Below, one piece after another: positions 1 through 13,076 of a stretch of DNA of 64,000 bases. The stretch is from Corylus avellana (taxonomy: Eukaryota > Streptophyta > Magnoliopsida > Fagales > Betulaceae), in the NCBI RefSeq assembly GCF_901000735.1, contig NC_081543.1, positions 35,026,590-35,090,589 of the forward strand. Direction: 5' to 3'. Each line of letters opens with the position of its first letter. Position 1 is the stretch's first letter. The notes under the pieces were generated by a model. The model worked only from the letters and a program-made list of their open reading frames with translations. It did not search any database and was not told where the DNA came from. Position numbers and translations under genes: made by a program.

Positions 1-2035
1 TGATTTAAACTACTCCAAAGATGGCGCTTAGCAAGTACTTTTGAGTAGATGCTCACAATGTAATTTGATTCTTTTGGAAAATTATTTGATTCAATCCGGG
101 GAGCTGAGAATATTATGTAAATTGGATTTAGAGAATTCTATAACCATGTCAACTGGGAATTTCTATCATATTTATTAAAGAGATGTGGCTTTGGGGAGAG
201 ATGGCGAGGTTGGATAGATCACTGCATATCTACAATGTGATTTTCCATTCTCATTAATGGGTCTCCTTCTAGATTTTTAAGTAGTTCGTGTGGATTAAGA
301 CAGTAGGATCCATTGTCTCCATTATTGTTTGTGGTTATTATGGAGGCATTAAGCATGATGATGTCTGCTACGGCGGATAGTGGACTTTTATCTAGATTTT
401 CGGTGAGATTGAGGAATCATGAGAAGGTGGTAGTGTCGCATTTGTTGTTTCCAGATGATATGTTGATCTTTTGTGAGCCTAGTTGTGAACAACTTCGTAA
501 CTTGAGATTCATTTTTTATGTTTTAAAGCGGTTTTGGGGTTGAAGATAAACTTGTCTAAGTCAGAGATTGTTCCCATACGCAATGTGGGGGATGTGGAAG
601 GCTTGGCAAGCATTCTTGGGTGTAGAGTGGCTTCATTGCCGATGAAGTATTTGGGCTTCCTTAGGGAGCTTCTTACAAGGCTTCTACCATTTGGAATGGC
701 ATTATTGACAAGATGGAACATAGGTTGGCGGATTGGAAGAGGCTTTATTTATCAAAGGGAGGCAAATTAACTTTGATAAAAAGTACTCTTTCGAATTTAC
801 CGACATATTATTTGTCTATTTTCCCTATTTCACTAGGAGTGGTTAATCAACTAGAAAAAATTTAGGGGACTTTATTTTGGGGTATTGGTGATGAGTTTAA
901 GTTTCATTTAGTGAAGTGGTCAAAAATATGTACTCTAATAATTTAAAGGGGTTGGGGAGTGAAAAATCTAATTTCAATATGTAACTTTTGAGTAAGTGGT
1001 TGTGGAGGTATGCTATAGAGAGGGATGCTTTGTGGAGATTGGTGGTAGACCCTATGGTGTGGGAGTGTGGAAATGTATAAGGAGGGGGTAGGAAGGTTTT
1101 TTTAAATATGTGAGGTATGAGGTAGGAGATGGATCTAAGATGCAGTTTTGGGATGATGTTTAGCGTGGGGATCAGCCTTTGAAGCTCTCATTTAATGAAT
1201 TACTCACTATTGGTTGTGGTAAGGATGCGTGGGTGACGGATCATATTCCAGAATGGAAACATTCATTGGAATACTTTCTTTAAAAGAGTGCATGATTGGG
1301 AGGTTGAAGTGGTCTCTGGTCTCTTTGAGTTGTTATATATTCTCAAAGAGTAAGGCACAAAGGTGAGGATAAAATTTGCTGGATTCCTTCTAAAAGGAAA
1401 CCGTTTGAAGTTAGGTCTTACTATCAGGTGTTATCTACTCTGGTAAGTTTCCCTTTTCTTTGGAAGTTTTTGGAAAGTTAAAGCTCAATTGAGAGTGGTG
1501 TTTTTTGTGTGGACAGCTGCTTTAGGAAAAATCTTAACCTTGAATAATTTACGAAAGAGGAATGTTATTGTGAAGTGGTGCTATATGTGTAAGAAATGTG
1601 GGGAGTCTATTGATCATCTTCTTCATTGTGAGGTTGCAACAAAATTGTGGAGTACACTTTTCCAGCTGTTTGGCGTTGCTTGGGTTATGCCTCAAGGGGT
1701 GAGCGAGTTGGAGGGGACAATTGGGAAACTGTACTGCTTTGTAAACATGGAAGTTGGCTCCTTTTTGTTTAATGTGATGTCTTTGAAGAGAGCTGAACAT
1801 AAGGAGCTTTGAAGATCGTGAGAATGGGATGTTAGTGCTGAAGAAGATGATGGTACAATCCCTTTATACATGGGGAGTAGCATGGAGTAGTTTGCCTATT
1901 TCTAATTTTTCTGAGTTTTTGGAATTTCTTTCTTTTTTTTTGTCAATACTTTAGGGGTTCTCTTATATACTTCATGTGTAATAGGATTGCACCCCTATGC
2001 GCTTTTAATGAATTTACATTATTTGTTAAAAAGAA
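1..2035 (+). mobile_element. Decayed L1-type LINE retrotransposon (RT and zf-RVT), 5' end outside window
   Basis: Reverse-transcriptase homology is spread over several frames. It begins with a KLDLE...HVNW-like stretch near 120-160, continues through a [18 protein letters not shown] stretch near 190-230 and DPLSPLLFVVIMEALS at 310-350, and reaches the catalytic FADD position, which here reads FPDD, near 450. A LKINLSKSE stretch follows near 540. The C-terminal zinc-binding zf-RVT region ([13 protein letters not shown], then [20 protein letters not shown]) lies at 1490-1640. In-frame stops (for example at 303) and frameshifts make it non-functional. The 3' end, with a CGCTTTTAATGAAT motif near 2000, resembles the end of the LINE at 22311-23886, so the two belong to related families. 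It lies in sense orientation in an intron of the downstream TRS130 gene. Confidence 0.9.
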
Positions 2036-2254
2036 AAGTTGCTTTCTGAAGCAAAAGGTACTTTCCTTTTGATGCCCGAAGAGGAGCATCATGTTTCCAA
2101 CTTTTCCATCACTAAAAACTTCATGCTTGCATTTTTTTCATATAGAGCTTCTTTTTTGTTTTTCTGCAAAACTTGGTTTACTCATATAATGGCTTTTTTC
2201 TTTGCTGAAATTATAAATGGGTACTGTATCTCAGTGATGTGTGTCAAATTGCAG

Positions 2255-5200
2255 CTTTTGTTCAAGCTGAATCGCCCCCTTGAGGTTGCTTCAAGGGGTT
2301 ATTTATTCATAATAAGCTTCTCAAAGGCCCTGGCACTGCATGAGGTACTTGATAATCTTTGTTTAATGTACTATTGCTACTTGTCTTGAGCTTTACTTGA
2401 AGAATATTGGTTCTGATTTTTTCCCCCTTTTCTGTTTCCTTTCATCTTGGAGTTCTTCTCAGAATATTCTACCCTTTTGTATGCGTGAAGTTTGGGTAAT
2501 AACTGCCTGCTTGGATTTGATCAATGCAACTGCTTCTCATTATAAGGACGGACTTCTGGCACTGGATATAGAAAAGGAGTTCTACCGCCTTCTGGGTGAT
2601 CTTTATTCACTGTGCAGGGTTAAGGTAGGCTTTATGTCAGTAAAGTAACTGCATATTTTTCTCGTTTAATGATTTATTTGGTATGTACCAATATTCTTAG
2701 TCCATAAAAGTGACTCATATCCATCACTAAAGAATGTGTTTAAATCAGAAAGTTTGTTTTAAACATGCTGACATTTGGCTGAATGCGTTGATGTGGTGTT
2801 CCACACCGTTTTTGGTGGTTGTCTACACTTACGACAAAATGATTTCACTTTTTCCTATTTCTAGCTTGCTAAAAAAATTCTGAACGAGTGTATTTATGAT
2901 TTTTTGTCAGTTCATGAGGCTTGCATATTTGATTGGATATGGAATAGAGATTGAACGAAGTCCTGTCAACAGGTACATAGTTAAGTTTTAAAGGCCAAAT
3001 CCACTTGTAGCATTCTTTAAATTTGGTTGCTCATAATATTTTTCTAAGAGCAAGCTGAATTATGTTGTTCTTTAACTGCAGCAAAATTTTATTTGATATC
3101 TAGACTACTCTTCTTCTTCCCTTTTGGATAAGAAATGTCTGGAATTTTACTTCTAGCTTTATCCTTTTTCTTTCGAGCAGTGCTTCACTCAGCATGCTAC
3201 CTTGGCCCAAGCCAGCAGTTTGGCCTGCAGTTCCACCCGATACTTTGTCTGAGATTTTTGTGAAGGAAAAGGTAAGATTTCAGTATGGCATATGCAGGGC
3301 TGAGCTAGCAAAATGACCATTTAATACATTAACATTCTTTGAAAATCACATTGCACTTGTGCTTTTTTTATTAATAGAACTCGTGTTGTTACGAAAGAAA
3401 GTCATTGTAGAAGATAACTCAAGGTAGTCTATTTGAAGAATGAAGTAATATCTGATGCGTCTCATTCAGAAATCTAAAAAATGTAATTAACACAGGCCTA
3501 CGTGGTGCCTCAATTGGTAGCCAATAATTTCATATTCTGAAATGGAGCTTTTGGATCCCAAACAAATTGGTGGCCTTGTTAATGCAAATTACATTAGTGG
3601 CATTGTTACTTAAAAATACAGTTTTTATTCGACTATCAGTTAATTAACTTGCTTATTTAGAACTAAAAACTTGGATGACCATTTGAGGGAAATTTAGGAT
3701 CATATCTGCAAGCGAACAGATCCTTTCCATGACTGAACTTACATTTCATTGTCATTGGGCCTGTCAATTTTCTTGTAAGTTGTATTCATTTCAAAGAGCT
3801 TCTTATAGCAGTCCTTGTAATACATGTATTTTCATATGTGATACTTGATATGGCAGGTGCTGAATTTCTCCAAAAAAAAAGAAAAAAAAAAAGAAGTGCT
3901 AATAGTTGTTTTTGCTAAAGACTCTTTTTGACTTCCCAAAAAAACTATTTGACAATGTTTCTTTGTGCAGATGATTCTCCAAGAAACTCTTAGAGGCAAG
4001 CACTTTGGTATTCAGAGGAAATCATTGCCGCTTGAACCTTCCCTTCTTTTGCGTGAGGCTAATCGACGAAGGGCTTCTCTTTCTGCTGGAAATATGTTTG
4101 AAATGTTTGAAGGTCGCCCAATTATCAGTGATGGGTACTGAAACAACGCATTAATTTTATGTAAATGTATTTTTGGTGTTTTTGGTTTTCAAGTTTTTGT
4201 CTTGGCGGTATGTACATTGGCAGATCAGGTTCAGATGCATCCATAAAGATGTCCCCACTGTCCCCTCCACAAAAAGTCCGTACAAGTTCCATGTCGCGCA
4301 CTAACTCTTCACCTGGAAATTTTGAGAGCTCAATTGATCGACCTATGAGACTTGCTGAGATTTATGTTGCTGCTGACCATGCTTTGCAGCATACAATTTC
4401 TAATCATGTTCTACGGAAATCTTTATCATCATTAGAGGAGTTTGAGGTATAAATATCAGGCCAAACATACACGTGTGCACGCAGCATTCAGTAAAATTGT
4501 CTTGCCCTTGAGGAAATCCTCTTCAAATTTCCCATGCTCTTTAACAGACCTATTTACTTGATCAAATCATATTCCCTTAAAATATGATAGCCACTTCTAA
4601 ATGATCTTTGATACGCAGTTGCTTCTTCTAAAGTGGTCTTACTTAGTGGTTGAATCTCTCTCATATTTTGTGCAATTCAAAATTTGATGCTAACAGAAAA
4701 AATATCTGGAGCTAACTAAAGGCGCTGCTGACAATTACCATCGCTCCTGGTGGAAAAGACATGGCGTTGTCCTTGATGGTGAAATAGCAGCTGTCTGCTT
4801 CAAACACGGAAATATTGATCTCGCTGCAAAGTCATATGAGAAGGTCTGTGCCTTATATGCCGGTGAAGGATGGCAGGATTTATTGGCTGAAGTCCTTCCG
4901 AATTTAGCTGAGTGTCAGAAGATACTTAATGATCAAGCTGGTTACCTATCGTCTTGTGTGAGACTGCTTTCACTAGATAAAGGCTTATTTTCGACCAAGG
5001 AACGCCAAGCATTTCAGTCTGAAGTTGTTCACCTTGCACACAGTGAAATGAAGCACCCTGTACCCCTAGATGTATCTTCTTTAATTACATTTTCTGGCAA
5101 TCCTGGACCCCCGTTGGAGCTATGTGATGGGGATCCTGGTAGTTTATCTGTGACAGTTTGGAGTGGCTTTCCTGATGATATTACTCTTGATTCACTCAGT

Positions 5201-8200
5201 CTCACATTGATGGCTACATATAATGGTGATGAAGGTGTCAAGGTATGCTTTTCTAGACATAATGTTATGCCTTTTCATTGCAGTTGAAGCAATTTATTGA
5301 TGAATTCTGAATAACAATAATTTCATCTGTTATTTCAGGCATTAAAGAGCTCTTCTGCTATAGTTCTAAAGCCTGGCCGGAATACAATTACCTTGGATTT
5401 ACCCCCCCAAAGACCAGGCTCCTATGTCTTGGGAGTTCTTACTGGGCAGATTGGGCATTTGCGGTTTAGATCTCATAGTTTTTCCAAGGGTGCCCCTGCA
5501 GACAATGATGATTTTATGATATATGAAAAGCCAACTAGACCTATCTTGAAGGTATTGTATCTCGAACCAGAGGATAATTATGTAGTTAAAAAGTTGAATA
5601 GAAATATGGATAATTATGATGTTGAGACAGGAGAGTGTGTTTTCGTACTGATGACTTTCTTCTTACATTACCCACGTATCATGCATTCAGATCCTGAAGC
5701 ACTGTTAGAATAAGGGACTAGTTTCTTAGTATCCCTCTTTTAGTTGTTATATAAATATTTTAATCATCTAACAAAACACCTTTTCATCCATAGGTTTTTA
5801 AACCCAGAGCCTTGGTTGACCTTGCTGCAGCTATTTCATCTGCTTTGCTAATAAATGAACCTCAGTGGGTTGGGATCATAATACGGCCCATGAACTACTC
5901 CCTCAAAGGTGCTGTATTGCATATAGATACTGGTCCAGGGCTGAAGATTGAAGAGTCGCATGTCATTGAGATGGAGAGTTATGTTGATGTGTCACAAAGT
6001 CCTGCTGACATGGCACGGTCTGATGCGGCTCATAAAGATGGTTCTTTGACTGTTGATAAAGATTTTGAGCAGTTGAGACTCCATGATGGCAGGATAGAGT
6101 TTCCAGGTTGGGCAAATAACGTGACTTCTATTCTGTGGATTCCAATATGTGCCATTAGCGACAGGCTTGCCAGAGGATCATCTTCAGGTTAAGATTATGA
6201 TACAGTTTTGGTGGTTCCAATATCTAGTATGTGTGGCTTGTATCTAATGTTTTTTGTTGCATCCAACTGCTTCCATGTATATGACACATTGTTTGCTATG
6301 GGCAGTTACCCCTCAGAGACAGAGTATTGTGGATGGAATGAGGACGATAGCTCTGAAGCTTGAATTTGGAGTATCCCACAACCAGATATTTGAGAGGTAT
6401 TCTTATTGTCCATCATTCTTTGAGTTTAAATTTGCAAATTCTGCATTCCTGTTTTTTATTTATTCATTTCTTTTTTTTTTACTTTTTGATATTTTTATTA
6501 TGAGTAATGCTAATTAGTAGACTCTTATACGACTGCCAAACAACTTGATGATGTGGTAGTGAAAAATCAGTCCTTGGATATTAGCACCTGTAAAAAAATA
6601 TATATATAAGGGTTAATTTTTACGGCCATGTCATCCCAATGTATGGCAATCGTATAGCAGTCTACTAAATAGCATTACCCTTTTATTAGTTATGCATTTG
6701 TCTGAATAAGTACTTGGCCTGATGTGCAGGACCTTAGCCGTCCATTTTACTGATCCTTTCCACGTGAGCACACGCATTGCAGATAAATGCAATGATGGAA
6801 CTTTGCTTTTGCAGGTAATTTGTCTCAAGTTTTCAAAAGCATACTTCTTTGTGTATTACTTTGATTTCGATGAACTGGTTCCCAATTTTAATGAATCAAA
6901 AATTTTCTTTTTCCATCTGTAACTAGAATGACTCCGCATCACTTAATGAAAGATATTTTAGCTTGCAGTCTTTCATTACAATTCTTACAGATTAGCAAAA
7001 TGTGACATTCTCTTGTTATGATTTATCAATTTTTCTATGAAGTCTACATTGGTAAATGTTCTTCCAGGTGATACTACAATCAGAAGTGAAGGCCACATTA
7101 ACCATCTATGATACTTGGCTTGATCTTCAAGATGGATTTGTTCATACTCGAAAAGGTGATGGGAGACCAACTTCAGGCCTCACCCCCCTCATCATTTCTC
7201 CACATTCCAGAGCAGGAATACTGTTCAGTATATGCTTAGAGATGTCAAATGCTGAAGGTATTCTCATTTGATTGTGCAAATAAATTTTGGCACCTGTGTG
7301 CTTCCATGCTAGAGTTAAACCGGAGTAGATAGTGTCTTGTGGATGAGTGTCTCGCTAAAGATTAATATGCAGTAATGTCTTATATATCATCATAGGTCAT
7401 TCAAAGACCATTCTAAGGCTTGAGAACTGGTAATCATAGTAATACCTGAAGTAAAAGAGGTATAGTTATAAAGAATTATGACATTAAGTTTACCACCATA
7501 GTTGGGGAGCATTTTCTCTGTAATCCTATTGTCCAAACAATATCTGATCTGGTCAATGTACTTATATGTAGATCTCTTTTTACAATTTGTGCCAGATTAA
7601 GACCATCACTATACCTCTAATATATTAACATGCTATATGTTACATACTTCCCTTCTATATTTATGGTGGGGTTCTAAACTTCTAAATGTGGTAGTATTTA
7701 AAATAGTTAGGTACAGCTAGTTCATAGTCAGTGATAGTATGGTGCTGATTTTGATAGGCTTGCCTGGTTTCTCGAAGATCCTTTTGAAATAGTGATTTAG
7801 ATATCAATTGATAGAGTAATTCTATTCATCACTTCCCTATCCCTCTCCCATCCTCCCAAAGCCTATATGGCATGGTCCTCCAAATCAAAAAACTAATCTC
7901 CGTGCATCAAATGCTATGGGGCACCACGCCACATATGCTTTGTGGGGATGGGAAGGGGATAGGAGGGTGATATATAGCAATACTCCAATTGATATCAACT
8001 AGGATGCAGACATTATTGATGTGGTGAAGTTGATACGGCTGGGCTATATTATCTTTGAGTGCTGTATACATATGAGTAAGATAAGGAAGTAGTGGGGAAA
8101 AGAAATGGGCTTCTTCAATCCATTAACAATTTTAGTATGATAATTGCTTTATACAAAATTAAGGTTCTTATTTTAAATGATAGAAAGGATATTTTAGATT

Positions 8201-10355
8201 AATTGAAGCTTTGTTTAGATCTACAAAATTCCTAGAAGCCAATGAGCTCTAGCTCAAATGATCCTTCCTCCTCCAATAATAGGATGAACGGTGAGGTGCT
8301 GAGTTCAAGTTCCACTAGATGCGTGTGTAACTTACCAATGACAAATACATGTTACAAGAACCATTTAAGATTAAACTCCTTTTCTAGTAATTTTAGTTGT
8401 CATAAGTTCCATAAAACATGTTTGGTGAAAACACCAGCAGTCGGATGCCTACTTTAACCTGGAAAATGAATTTAATGCATATTAATACAGTCTCCAAACA
8501 AAACCTTTGAAGAACTTTTGAGTCTTTGAACTCGATTGTCCAACCTGATCAATTCGATCATTTCAATTGAGCCACAAGTTTTTTCTTTTTGTTGTACCAT
8601 GCAGTGAGTTGACATGTCAACTTTTTTATCTCATCTGATTTTCTTGGAGTTTAGAAGATTGAACAATAGTAAAGGCAGCTTTTTACTTAAGTTGAAGATG
8701 TGATGATGAATGCTCAGCTTGTTTGTTCCCATTAGTTTTTTGGTAAATTGTAAACTCAGTTATTCTAAGTAATTGTGATGCTGCTTAAAAGAAAGAAGTA
8801 AACAAAATTAGTGCTATGTATTTCTCATTTACAAAGTAGGTGATTAATCATTAGAGAGAACAAAAGTTATTTTGTATAAACCAAACACTAATATGTCAAA
8901 ATCAGACCGGTTTTCCTTGTAGCCTATATAATAAAAGCAAATCTTTTCATATTTGTCTTACATTTAACAGAGCTAATATTTCCTTTGGTTTGCAGATGAA
9001 GCTAAGGCACCACAACCAGATAGCATATTAAATCTCAGATATGGAATTTCTGGTGATAGGACTATTGGAGCACACCCGCCTGTGGCTGTAGAATCTCCAG
9101 GACCCGAGGGTGTTAGACAGGATTTGATCTTCAGGAGTGCTCTTGTTTTGCAAAGGCCTGTGCTTGACCCATGCCTGGCCGTTGGTTTTCTTCCTCTCCC
9201 TTCTGGTGGCCTTAGAGTTGGGCAACTTGTTAGCATGAAATGGAGGGTTGAAAGGTTAAGAGATTTCAAGGAGGATGAAGTTTCCAAACACAATGTAAGT
9301 CAAGAGAAGTAACCATTATTTATCGACAATGCTTAAAGAAAGTTAGAAATCAGGATTCTAGAGCATCACTCCTTTCCTATCAAATTTTGATGTGGCATTG
9401 ATTGCAGAGTTCAGCTCTTTTAAGCCAATTGTCATATTGTTGTAAGATAGTTGCTTTTCTCTTTCCAATTATGAATTGAGGTGTGTAGTTCCCACTCCTT
9501 TGGACTTTGTTTTGTGAAAGGATTGAAGTACCACTGAGGACTATTAGGATGTAGCATATCCCATTTGCCTTCGTCCGCAGAATTATTTTGCAATCATAGG
9601 ACTTGAACTTAAATGTTTCATTTAATATTGCATGAATTCTTTACCTAGTTTACCAGTAGGTAATTTTTCCTTTTCCTTGGTTGTTCTTTTGCTTTATTTT
9701 GGTTGCTTAGAAAAGGGTAGGAAAAGAAAATAATTTTTTATGATATTGCATGTTTGCTTAGAAAGGGTGAGTTTTTCAATATCGGAAATCAAAACAGCAA
9801 AAAACGTAGATTCTATTTTTATACCCTTCATATGATGTTGCCTTTGCATCTTCCCCACTACCCTGCAACTTCTTAGATTCTTAAGACCTGAGGAGTGCTT
9901 TGGGCAGCTATTACTAAATATAAGAATGTGAAATTTTCAATTACTCGTTTATATCGCTCAGTTAAATTATCTTTGTTGCTTGAGAAACAGGATGAGGTGT
10001 TGTATGAAGTCAATGCAAATTCAGATAATTGGATGATTGCTGGGAGGAAAAGAGGGCATGTTTCTGTCTCCACGAAGCAAGGTTCCTAAACTTCGTTCAT
10101 CGCTTATAAGTTTTCGTTAAAATCTGGTTTCTTGTCTCATTTCTGCTCATCTTGATCATCCTTTTTTTCGCGACAACAGGTTCCAGGATAGTTATCTCAA
10201 TATTATGCATGCCACTGGTAGCAGGCTATGTTCGTCCCCCACAACTTGGACTGCCAGATGTTGAGGAGGCAACTATAAGTTGCAATCCTGCCGGGCCTCA
10301 CCTGGTTTGTGTCTTGCCTCCGCCTCTCAGCTCCTCCTTCTGCATTCCAGCATGA
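2255..10355 (+). CDS. TRS130: TRS130/CLUB, TRAPPII complex subunit (TRAPPC10 homologue), C-terminal 958 residues
   Basis: TRAPPII-specific subunit. In Arabidopsis this tethering complex acts at the trans-Golgi network, with RAB-A GTPases, and is needed for cell-plate assembly in cytokinesis. I derived 15 coding exons, all with GT-AG introns and compatible phases: 2255-2344, 2463-2624, 2911-2972, 3181-3271, 3971-4134, 4224-4446, 4697-5242, 5339-5551, 5794-6187, 6306-6396, 6730-6814, 7068-7257, 8996-9294, 9991-10081, 10180-10355. They total 2877 nt, ending in TGA. Conserved stretches include LPFCMREVWVITACL, NYHRSWWKRHGVVLDGEIAA, LLSLDKGLFS, FSGNPGPPL, VTVWSGFPDDITLDSLSL, PGRNTITLDLP, ALVDLAAAISSALLINE, IFERTLAVHFTDPF and the C-terminal GYVRPPQLGLP...PHLVCVLPP. 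The Arabidopsis protein is about 1260 residues, so roughly the first 300 lie upstream of the window. No frameshift or stop is visible, so the gene looks intact despite transposons in its introns. Identification rests on remembered family similarity. Confidence 0.95.
6501..6680. mobile_element. hAT-like MITE in a TRS130 intron
   Basis: A 180-bp element with long terminal inverted repeats: the left end reads GAGTAATGCTAATTAGTAGA and the right end, reversed, GGGTAATGCTATTTAGTAGA. An exact 8-bp target-site duplication, TTTTATTA, lies at 6493-6500 and 6681-6688. It has no coding capacity. An 8-bp duplication fits hAT-type transposition. It lies in the 6397-6729 intron, clear of both splice sites. 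Confidence 0.85.
7814..7985. mobile_element. MITE with 9-bp target-site duplication in a TRS130 intron
   Basis: A 172-bp inverted-repeat element. The left end GAGTAATTCTATTCATCACTT pairs with the right end reading ATATAGCAATACTC, and inner arms CCCTATCCC and GGGGATAGG also pair. An exact 9-bp duplication, CAATTGATA, lies at 7805-7813 and 7986-7994, which fits Mutator-type integration. It lies in the 1738-bp intron 7258-8995, the longest visible in full. Confidence 0.8.
8240..8345 (+). mobile_element. Possible SINE-like repeat in a TRS130 intron
   Basis: A box-A-like CTAGCTCAAATGATCC near 8248 is followed about 50 bp later by a box-B-like GAGTTCAAGTTCC at 8301. This spacing is seen in tRNA-derived SINEs. 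I see no clear poly(A) tail or target-site duplication, so the call is tentative. Confidence 0.4.
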
Positions 10356-10670
10356 TTACTTGGCTCCTGCATCCTGCATTGCTGTTACCCCAGGTCACTA
10401 TAGTTTTCCACTCTGGTTGGATCAAGTTTTTTCGGTTCAATTAAAAATTACAGTTATAGAGGTAATACTACCCAGTTTTGATTACCTAGATATTTGTAAA
10501 TCTGTATTTGTTGAGTTTGCTGGAAAATCCGGAGAAGTTAGTTTAATTTAGTATGGCTGGGGTAGTTCTTTGGCTGTTCTGAACATCTGGCATCCCTGCT
10601 ATGTACAGTGGATTTTGTACTTTCCATGTACAATATAATGAAAGATATTTTGTTTGGTCTAATGCATGAT
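10356..10670 (+). other. Probable 3' UTR and poly(A) region of TRS130
   Basis: Sequence after the TRS130 stop. Three TGTA-type upstream elements cluster at about 10600-10632, followed by an AATATAATGAAAG stretch near 10632-10644, which suits a plant near-upstream polyadenylation element. The exact cleavage site cannot be read from sequence alone. Confidence 0.4.
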
Positions 10671-11502
10671 TTGAGATGAGTGAAACATGTGCAATCAATC
10701 CCATTTTCTTTTCCTATATGTTTTTTTTTTTGTTTTGTTTTTTTTTTTTTTTTTGGATTGAAGGTGGTGGGGTGTAGGTGGACAATCATTTCATCCCATT
10801 TTCTGGTGAAGAAATAGGCATTGTACCCCTTAATTATTCAGTGGCCTTTATCACAGATGCTGTTTGTGGACTGCCACCTGGAGCCCCATTTATCACTAGT
10901 GGCTTATACATCTTAAGCTTAATTCAGAGATCGTTTTGTCTGGCCATTGACACGAGAGCTGTCTGTGAGTCTGTTGCCATCGACACAATAGTGGTCTCTG
11001 ATATCTGCTGCTGTAGACTGCAGAGATTCTTGATACTACTGCTGGACTTCTTTTATGACCCCAGACGTGTTTGGAGCTAAATGGATTTAGTAAATAATGC
11101 ATAAAAATTAGGGATGTCAATTTCTTACGTGACCTATGAACTCAACACAAAATTTATGAGTTAGTATTGAGAGGTTTAATCCGTTCAATTAAATTAGTCG
11201 GATTATGGTTGACTTATATAGCCTTATACTCGTGTTGCAACATGATGCGAACTTAATATTTAGGATTGACAATTTTTGGTGAATCAAACACAAACACAAT
11301 GCACTAAATTAGCGGGTTGAATGATTTGATCCGTTTAATTAATTAAGTCGAGTTAGGGTTAACTTATGTAGTTTTAGACATGTCTTGACATGATTCTAAC
11401 GCAACACACACCATTAATTGTCACTCTTAATAAAAATTTTATGGGGGTTATTTTTTATGAATATTCTAGTAATCAAAAGTTCAAAATCATAATGGTCGAT
11501 AA
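10671..11502. other. Intergenic, repeat-derived sequence
   Basis: No gene recognised. A T-rich tract (10720-10755) could be the tail of a minus-strand retroposon. At 11105-11410 there is a low-complexity block in which phrases such as GGTTTAATCCGTTCAATTAA and GATTTGATCCGTTTAATTAA recur, as in a degenerate dispersed repeat. A 100-residue open frame at 10778-11080 resembles nothing I know. Confidence 0.4.
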
Positions 11503-11600
11503 TTTTTTTTTTTTTACATGTCCGCACAAGAGGGGGGATTCGAACTAGTGACCTCCGCTTCATAAGGCGTGATCCTTAACTGATTGAGCTACACCTTAAG
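11503..11600 (-). mobile_element. tRNA-derived SINE, minus strand
   Basis: On the minus strand it reads GTAGCTCAATCAGTTAAGGA (box A), then GTCACTAGTTCGAATCC (box B), then CTCTTGTGCGGACATG and a poly(A) tail, which appears as 13 T at 11503-11515 on the plus strand. The order box A, box B, conserved tail, poly(A) is diagnostic of a SINE. The tail motif TGTGCGGACA is shared with the plus-strand copy at 13077-13186, so they are one family. Confidence 0.75.
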
Positions 11601-12152
11601 GACGTCAATAATAAATTTTGTGTATGAATGCTTGGCAGTTGAGCTTAAGATCGGAATTATATCATCCAAGTGTGGGAATTAGAGAAAAGGTGTTCATTCA
11701 AGAACACAATTGACTTGGATTTCAGGGAGACAGATATGATTATATTCAATCTCTACTGGATAATTGGGTAAATACAAGATAAAGATTAAAGGGAAGATAA
11801 TAACTTATATATGGAAGTGGCATAAATTAAGTCATTTATGCCCTCCAATAAGAGGATGACATTTCAGAGTGAAACACCAAATATGATAAACTCGAAAACA
11901 CCAAATGTTTCTTCAACTCATCATCAAAAACACCCAGATTTTTTTCAGCCCTGTTTGCTTTGCTAGAATCACTAGAACCGAAATTTAATTGAAATAGGGC
12001 ATTCGGTCATAGCAAGAAACCCCCCCAAAATTATCACAACTCAAAACTCCTAACACCCAGCAAAATTTTGAACAAAAAATTACCAAAATCCCAACACCAA
12101 AATCGGCCAAACAAGAAATAGCTCTCTCTCTCTCTCGTGAACCATGCCAAAA
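11601..12152. other. Intergenic, nothing recognised; ends at a gap
   Basis: AT-rich sequence without a supported gene or repeat. A short CT tract lies at 12123-12136 just before the gap. Confidence 0.4.
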
Positions 12153-12252
12153 NNNNNNNNNNNNNNNNNNNNNNNNNNNNNNNNNNNNNNNNNNNNNNNN
12201 NNNNNNNNNNNNNNNNNNNNNNNNNNNNNNNNNNNNNNNNNNNNNNNNNNNN
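12153..12252. other. Assembly gap (100 N)
   Basis: Exactly 100 N, the convention for a scaffold gap of unknown length. Open frames crossing it are meaningless. Confidence 1.
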
Positions 12253-13076
12253 GGACCTTTGGTGACATAAATAGTTCACATAAATATTTAACTTTAAAAT
12301 AGAGGTTATAAATTATTTTATTTTACTAATTTATTTTTTTATAATATATTATGTAATTTATTTTTATGAGTCCTTAAGTATTCAATTTCGACAGTTAAAT
12401 CCTTATATTTTTCTCTGATTTCTTTTTTTGGGAGGAAAAAAAAAAAAAAGTCTCACTAATTTGGATCTTTTGAAATAATGAATATTCTTAATATTCTTTC
12501 TCTGATTTCAAATAAGTCTCTCACTACAAAAACAATTTTTTTTTAAAAAAAAAAAAAAGCACCAAATTAGTAGCGTTTGAAATAGGGAAGTTTTTTGAAA
12601 AAATATCACTAATTTGAGGCGTTTTACTGTTCACACATCCCTATTTGTAAATAGTGTTACTATTCGCATGTCCCTATTAATTAATGTCATGTGGCTCTCA
12701 TTTGACAAGTCATGTATCCACTATACTTGCCATGTAATACAGTTACATTAAATTATAAATATAATTTTTTTTATTTATTTAAGGTATATTTGTAATTTTT
12801 AGCATAATTGTGCCATGTGGCACATATAATATTTACATAACATGTCAAATGATAGCTACGTGAAATTAATTTATTGGTTTGAAGTGATATACCGTTAATT
12901 AGTTGAGTGGTTCTTTTTTGAAATCAAAGGAAAATTTAAAGATTTAATTGTCGAAATTAAAAATTTAAAGACTAAATTGAAATTTCATGAAACCCTAATT
13001 CCTTCTCTAGTGATAAATTCCACATAGTGTATGCAAGGAAAATTCAGTTCGTCTAGTTCCATTACTAGGTCAAATT
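12253..13076. other. Intergenic, AT-rich, repeat-like
   Basis: No gene recognised. A CACTACAAAAACAA motif at 12522 resembles the end of CACTA-type transposons, but I find no partner terminus or 3-bp duplication. Confidence 0.35.

Noticed and set aside
2039..2389. 116-residue open frame
   Set aside because: Runs through intron, a splice acceptor at 2254 and a donor at 2345; only 2255-2344 is exon.
10778..11080. 100-residue open frame after TRS130
   Set aside because: No recognisable motif; lies beyond the probable poly(A) region.
12522..13011. Possible CACTA transposon (CACTACAAAAA at the left, CTAGTG at the right)
   Set aside because: No matching 3-bp duplication and the right end lacks the expected inverted repeat.
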